A stretch of DNA of 22,513 nucleotides, from assembly GCA_037387425.1 (NCBI GenBank), contig JARRLC010000059.1:1-22513 (forward strand), written 5' to 3'. Source of the stretch: JARRLC01 sp037387425 (GTDB lineage: Bacteria > Pseudomonadota > Alphaproteobacteria > Rhizobiales > Rhodomicrobiaceae). Positions 21,930 through 22,513 of the stretch are shown here, one piece after another. The position numbers were made by a program, and so were the translations under genes. The notes below the pieces were generated by a model. It worked only from the letters and a program-made list of their open reading frames with translations. It made no database searches and was not told the origin of the DNA. Every line of letters begins with the position of its first letter. Position 1 is the first letter of the stretch.

Positions 21930-22513
21930 TAATACCAACGGCCCTAAGTTTCGACCTGTGCCCACTGCCGGGTAGCGATGGAGCGGACGATCTCCGGGGT
22001 ACGCATCAAGCCGTTCCATGCTTCACAACACGCATCGACGATAGCTTCGTATGTTTCCCAGACTTGGAAGCTGAGAGCGTTGCCTCTGAGGTATTCCCAG
22101 ATGTTCTCGGCGGGGTTCAGTTCTGGCGCGTAAGGCGGCAGCTTCAGCAAAACGATGTTCTCAGGCACAACCAATTTTGGCGATGTGTGCCATCCGGCCC
22201 CGTCCACGACGAGCACGGCGATTGCTCCCGCACTGACGCATTTCCCAATTTCAATCAGGTGCTTGTTCATGGCTTCGATGTTGACGGTAGGCAACACCAG
22301 AGCGGCGCCAACGCCACGGGCCGGGCAGACGGCACCGAACAGATAGGCCCAGGTGAAGCGCCGGTCGCGCACCGCGCGAGGGCGGCTGCCGCGCCTAGCC
22401 CAAATTCGGGTTAACGTGCCTTGTTGCCCGACTCTTGCTTCGTCCTGGAACCAGATTTCGATCAGCCTACCGAGCGCGCGCTGGCCGAGCGCCTCTTTGA
22501 CTAAGTCTGCGAA
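21930..22513 (-). mobile_element. IS630-family insertion sequence, 3' part
   Basis: The transposase gene (reverse strand) identifies the element. IS630 members insert at TA. The TA at 21930-21931, 14 bases beyond the transposase stop, is a possible edge, but without the other end I cannot verify terminal inverted repeats. The 5' end of the element is outside the window. The coding frame is undamaged in the visible part. Confidence 0.6.
21944..22513 (-). CDS. IS630-family transposase (partial, 5' end outside window)
   Basis: The frame is open from the right edge, 190 codons including the stop. It reads the DDE integrase-like domain: first Asp in EIWFQDEARVGQQG, second in VLVVDGAGWH, and the Glu in LPPYAPELNPAENIWEYLR. 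LTRIWARRGSRPRAVRD and FTWAYLFGAVCP are also typical of the IS630/DDE_3 group. The N-terminal helix-turn-helix lies outside the window. It catalyses cut-and-paste movement into TA sites. A GTG at 22372 is only an internal codon of this frame. The C-terminus ATRQWAQVET is complete. The visible part is intact. Confidence 0.93.
   Translation of the reverse strand, partial: FADLVKEALGQRALGRLIEIWFQDEARVGQQGTLTRIWARRGSRPRAVRDRRFTWAYLFGAVCPARGVGAALVLPTVNIEAMNKHLIEIGKCVSAGAIAVLVVDGAGWHTSPKLVVPENIVLLKLPPYAPELNPAENIWEYLRGNALSFQVWETYEAIVDACCEAWNGLMRTPEIVRSIATRQWAQVET

Noticed and set aside
21911..22414. Forward 167-codon frame across the insertion sequence
   Set aside because: Antisense to the IS630 transposase, whose DDE motifs are clear. 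The forward frame has no recognisable motif.
1..22513. CRISPR arrays, tRNA or rRNA genes, prophage or defence genes
   Set aside because: I found no spaced direct repeats, no tRNA T-loop signature in intergenic DNA, and no capsid, nuclease or toxin-antitoxin motifs. The 111-bp tandem repeat in the MCP gene is coding and has only two adjoining copies.

Overview
The window is a moderately GC-rich bacterial chromosome segment, most likely from an alphaproteobacterium. The reasons are the dapB-gpmA pair, queG followed by a YeeZ-like SDR gene, an IF-3 whose N-terminus reads RRP after its start codon, and a CheA with the alphaproteobacterial type of middle domain. I cannot resolve the order or genus from the sequence alone.

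Positions 1-10,100 are housekeeping and accessory metabolism. In order they hold the tail of queG, an SDR-like oxidoreductase, and a reverse-strand dapB-gpmA pair (lysine/peptidoglycan precursor and glycolysis). A Dcp-type M3 metallopeptidase is convergent with an exported HEFGH metalloprotease. A HAD phosphatase (gph type) follows, then a 546-base gene-free stretch with a strong forward terminator. Next come infC, which appears to use an AUC start codon, a GT4 glycosyltransferase, and a divergent alpha/beta hydrolase.

Positions 10,103-18,216 are a compact reverse-strand chemosensory operon. In transcription order it reads STAS protein, cheA, cheW, MCP, cheW, cheR, cheB, cheD. It encodes a sensing and adaptation module with methylation, demethylation and deamidation, but no cheY or cheZ is present here. 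The MCP carries a perfect in-frame 111-bp tandem duplication just behind its HAMP domain. It also ends in a pentapeptide that fits the CheR/CheB docking pattern. The STAS reading frame has no ordinary start codon where the domain begins.

Positions 18,217-21,313 hold an AT-rich divergent control region and a large membrane GGDEF-EAL protein (TM, sensor, TM, HAMP, PAS, PAS, GGDEF, EAL). That gene is split by a frameshift near 18,757. Its GGDEF domain looks competent and has an intact I-site, while the EAL domain has lost its signature and metal-binding residues.

Positions 21,314-22,513 hold a common-type intergenic hairpin repeat, a tiny exported protein with its own terminator, and an IS630-family transposase that runs off the end of the window.

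I see no CRISPR array, phage module, tRNA or rRNA. The best candidates for something new are the Che/STAS/c-di-GMP neighbourhood, the duplicated HAMP-linker unit in the MCP, and the structured RNA candidate beside infC. I do not see convincing evidence for a wholly undescribed system.
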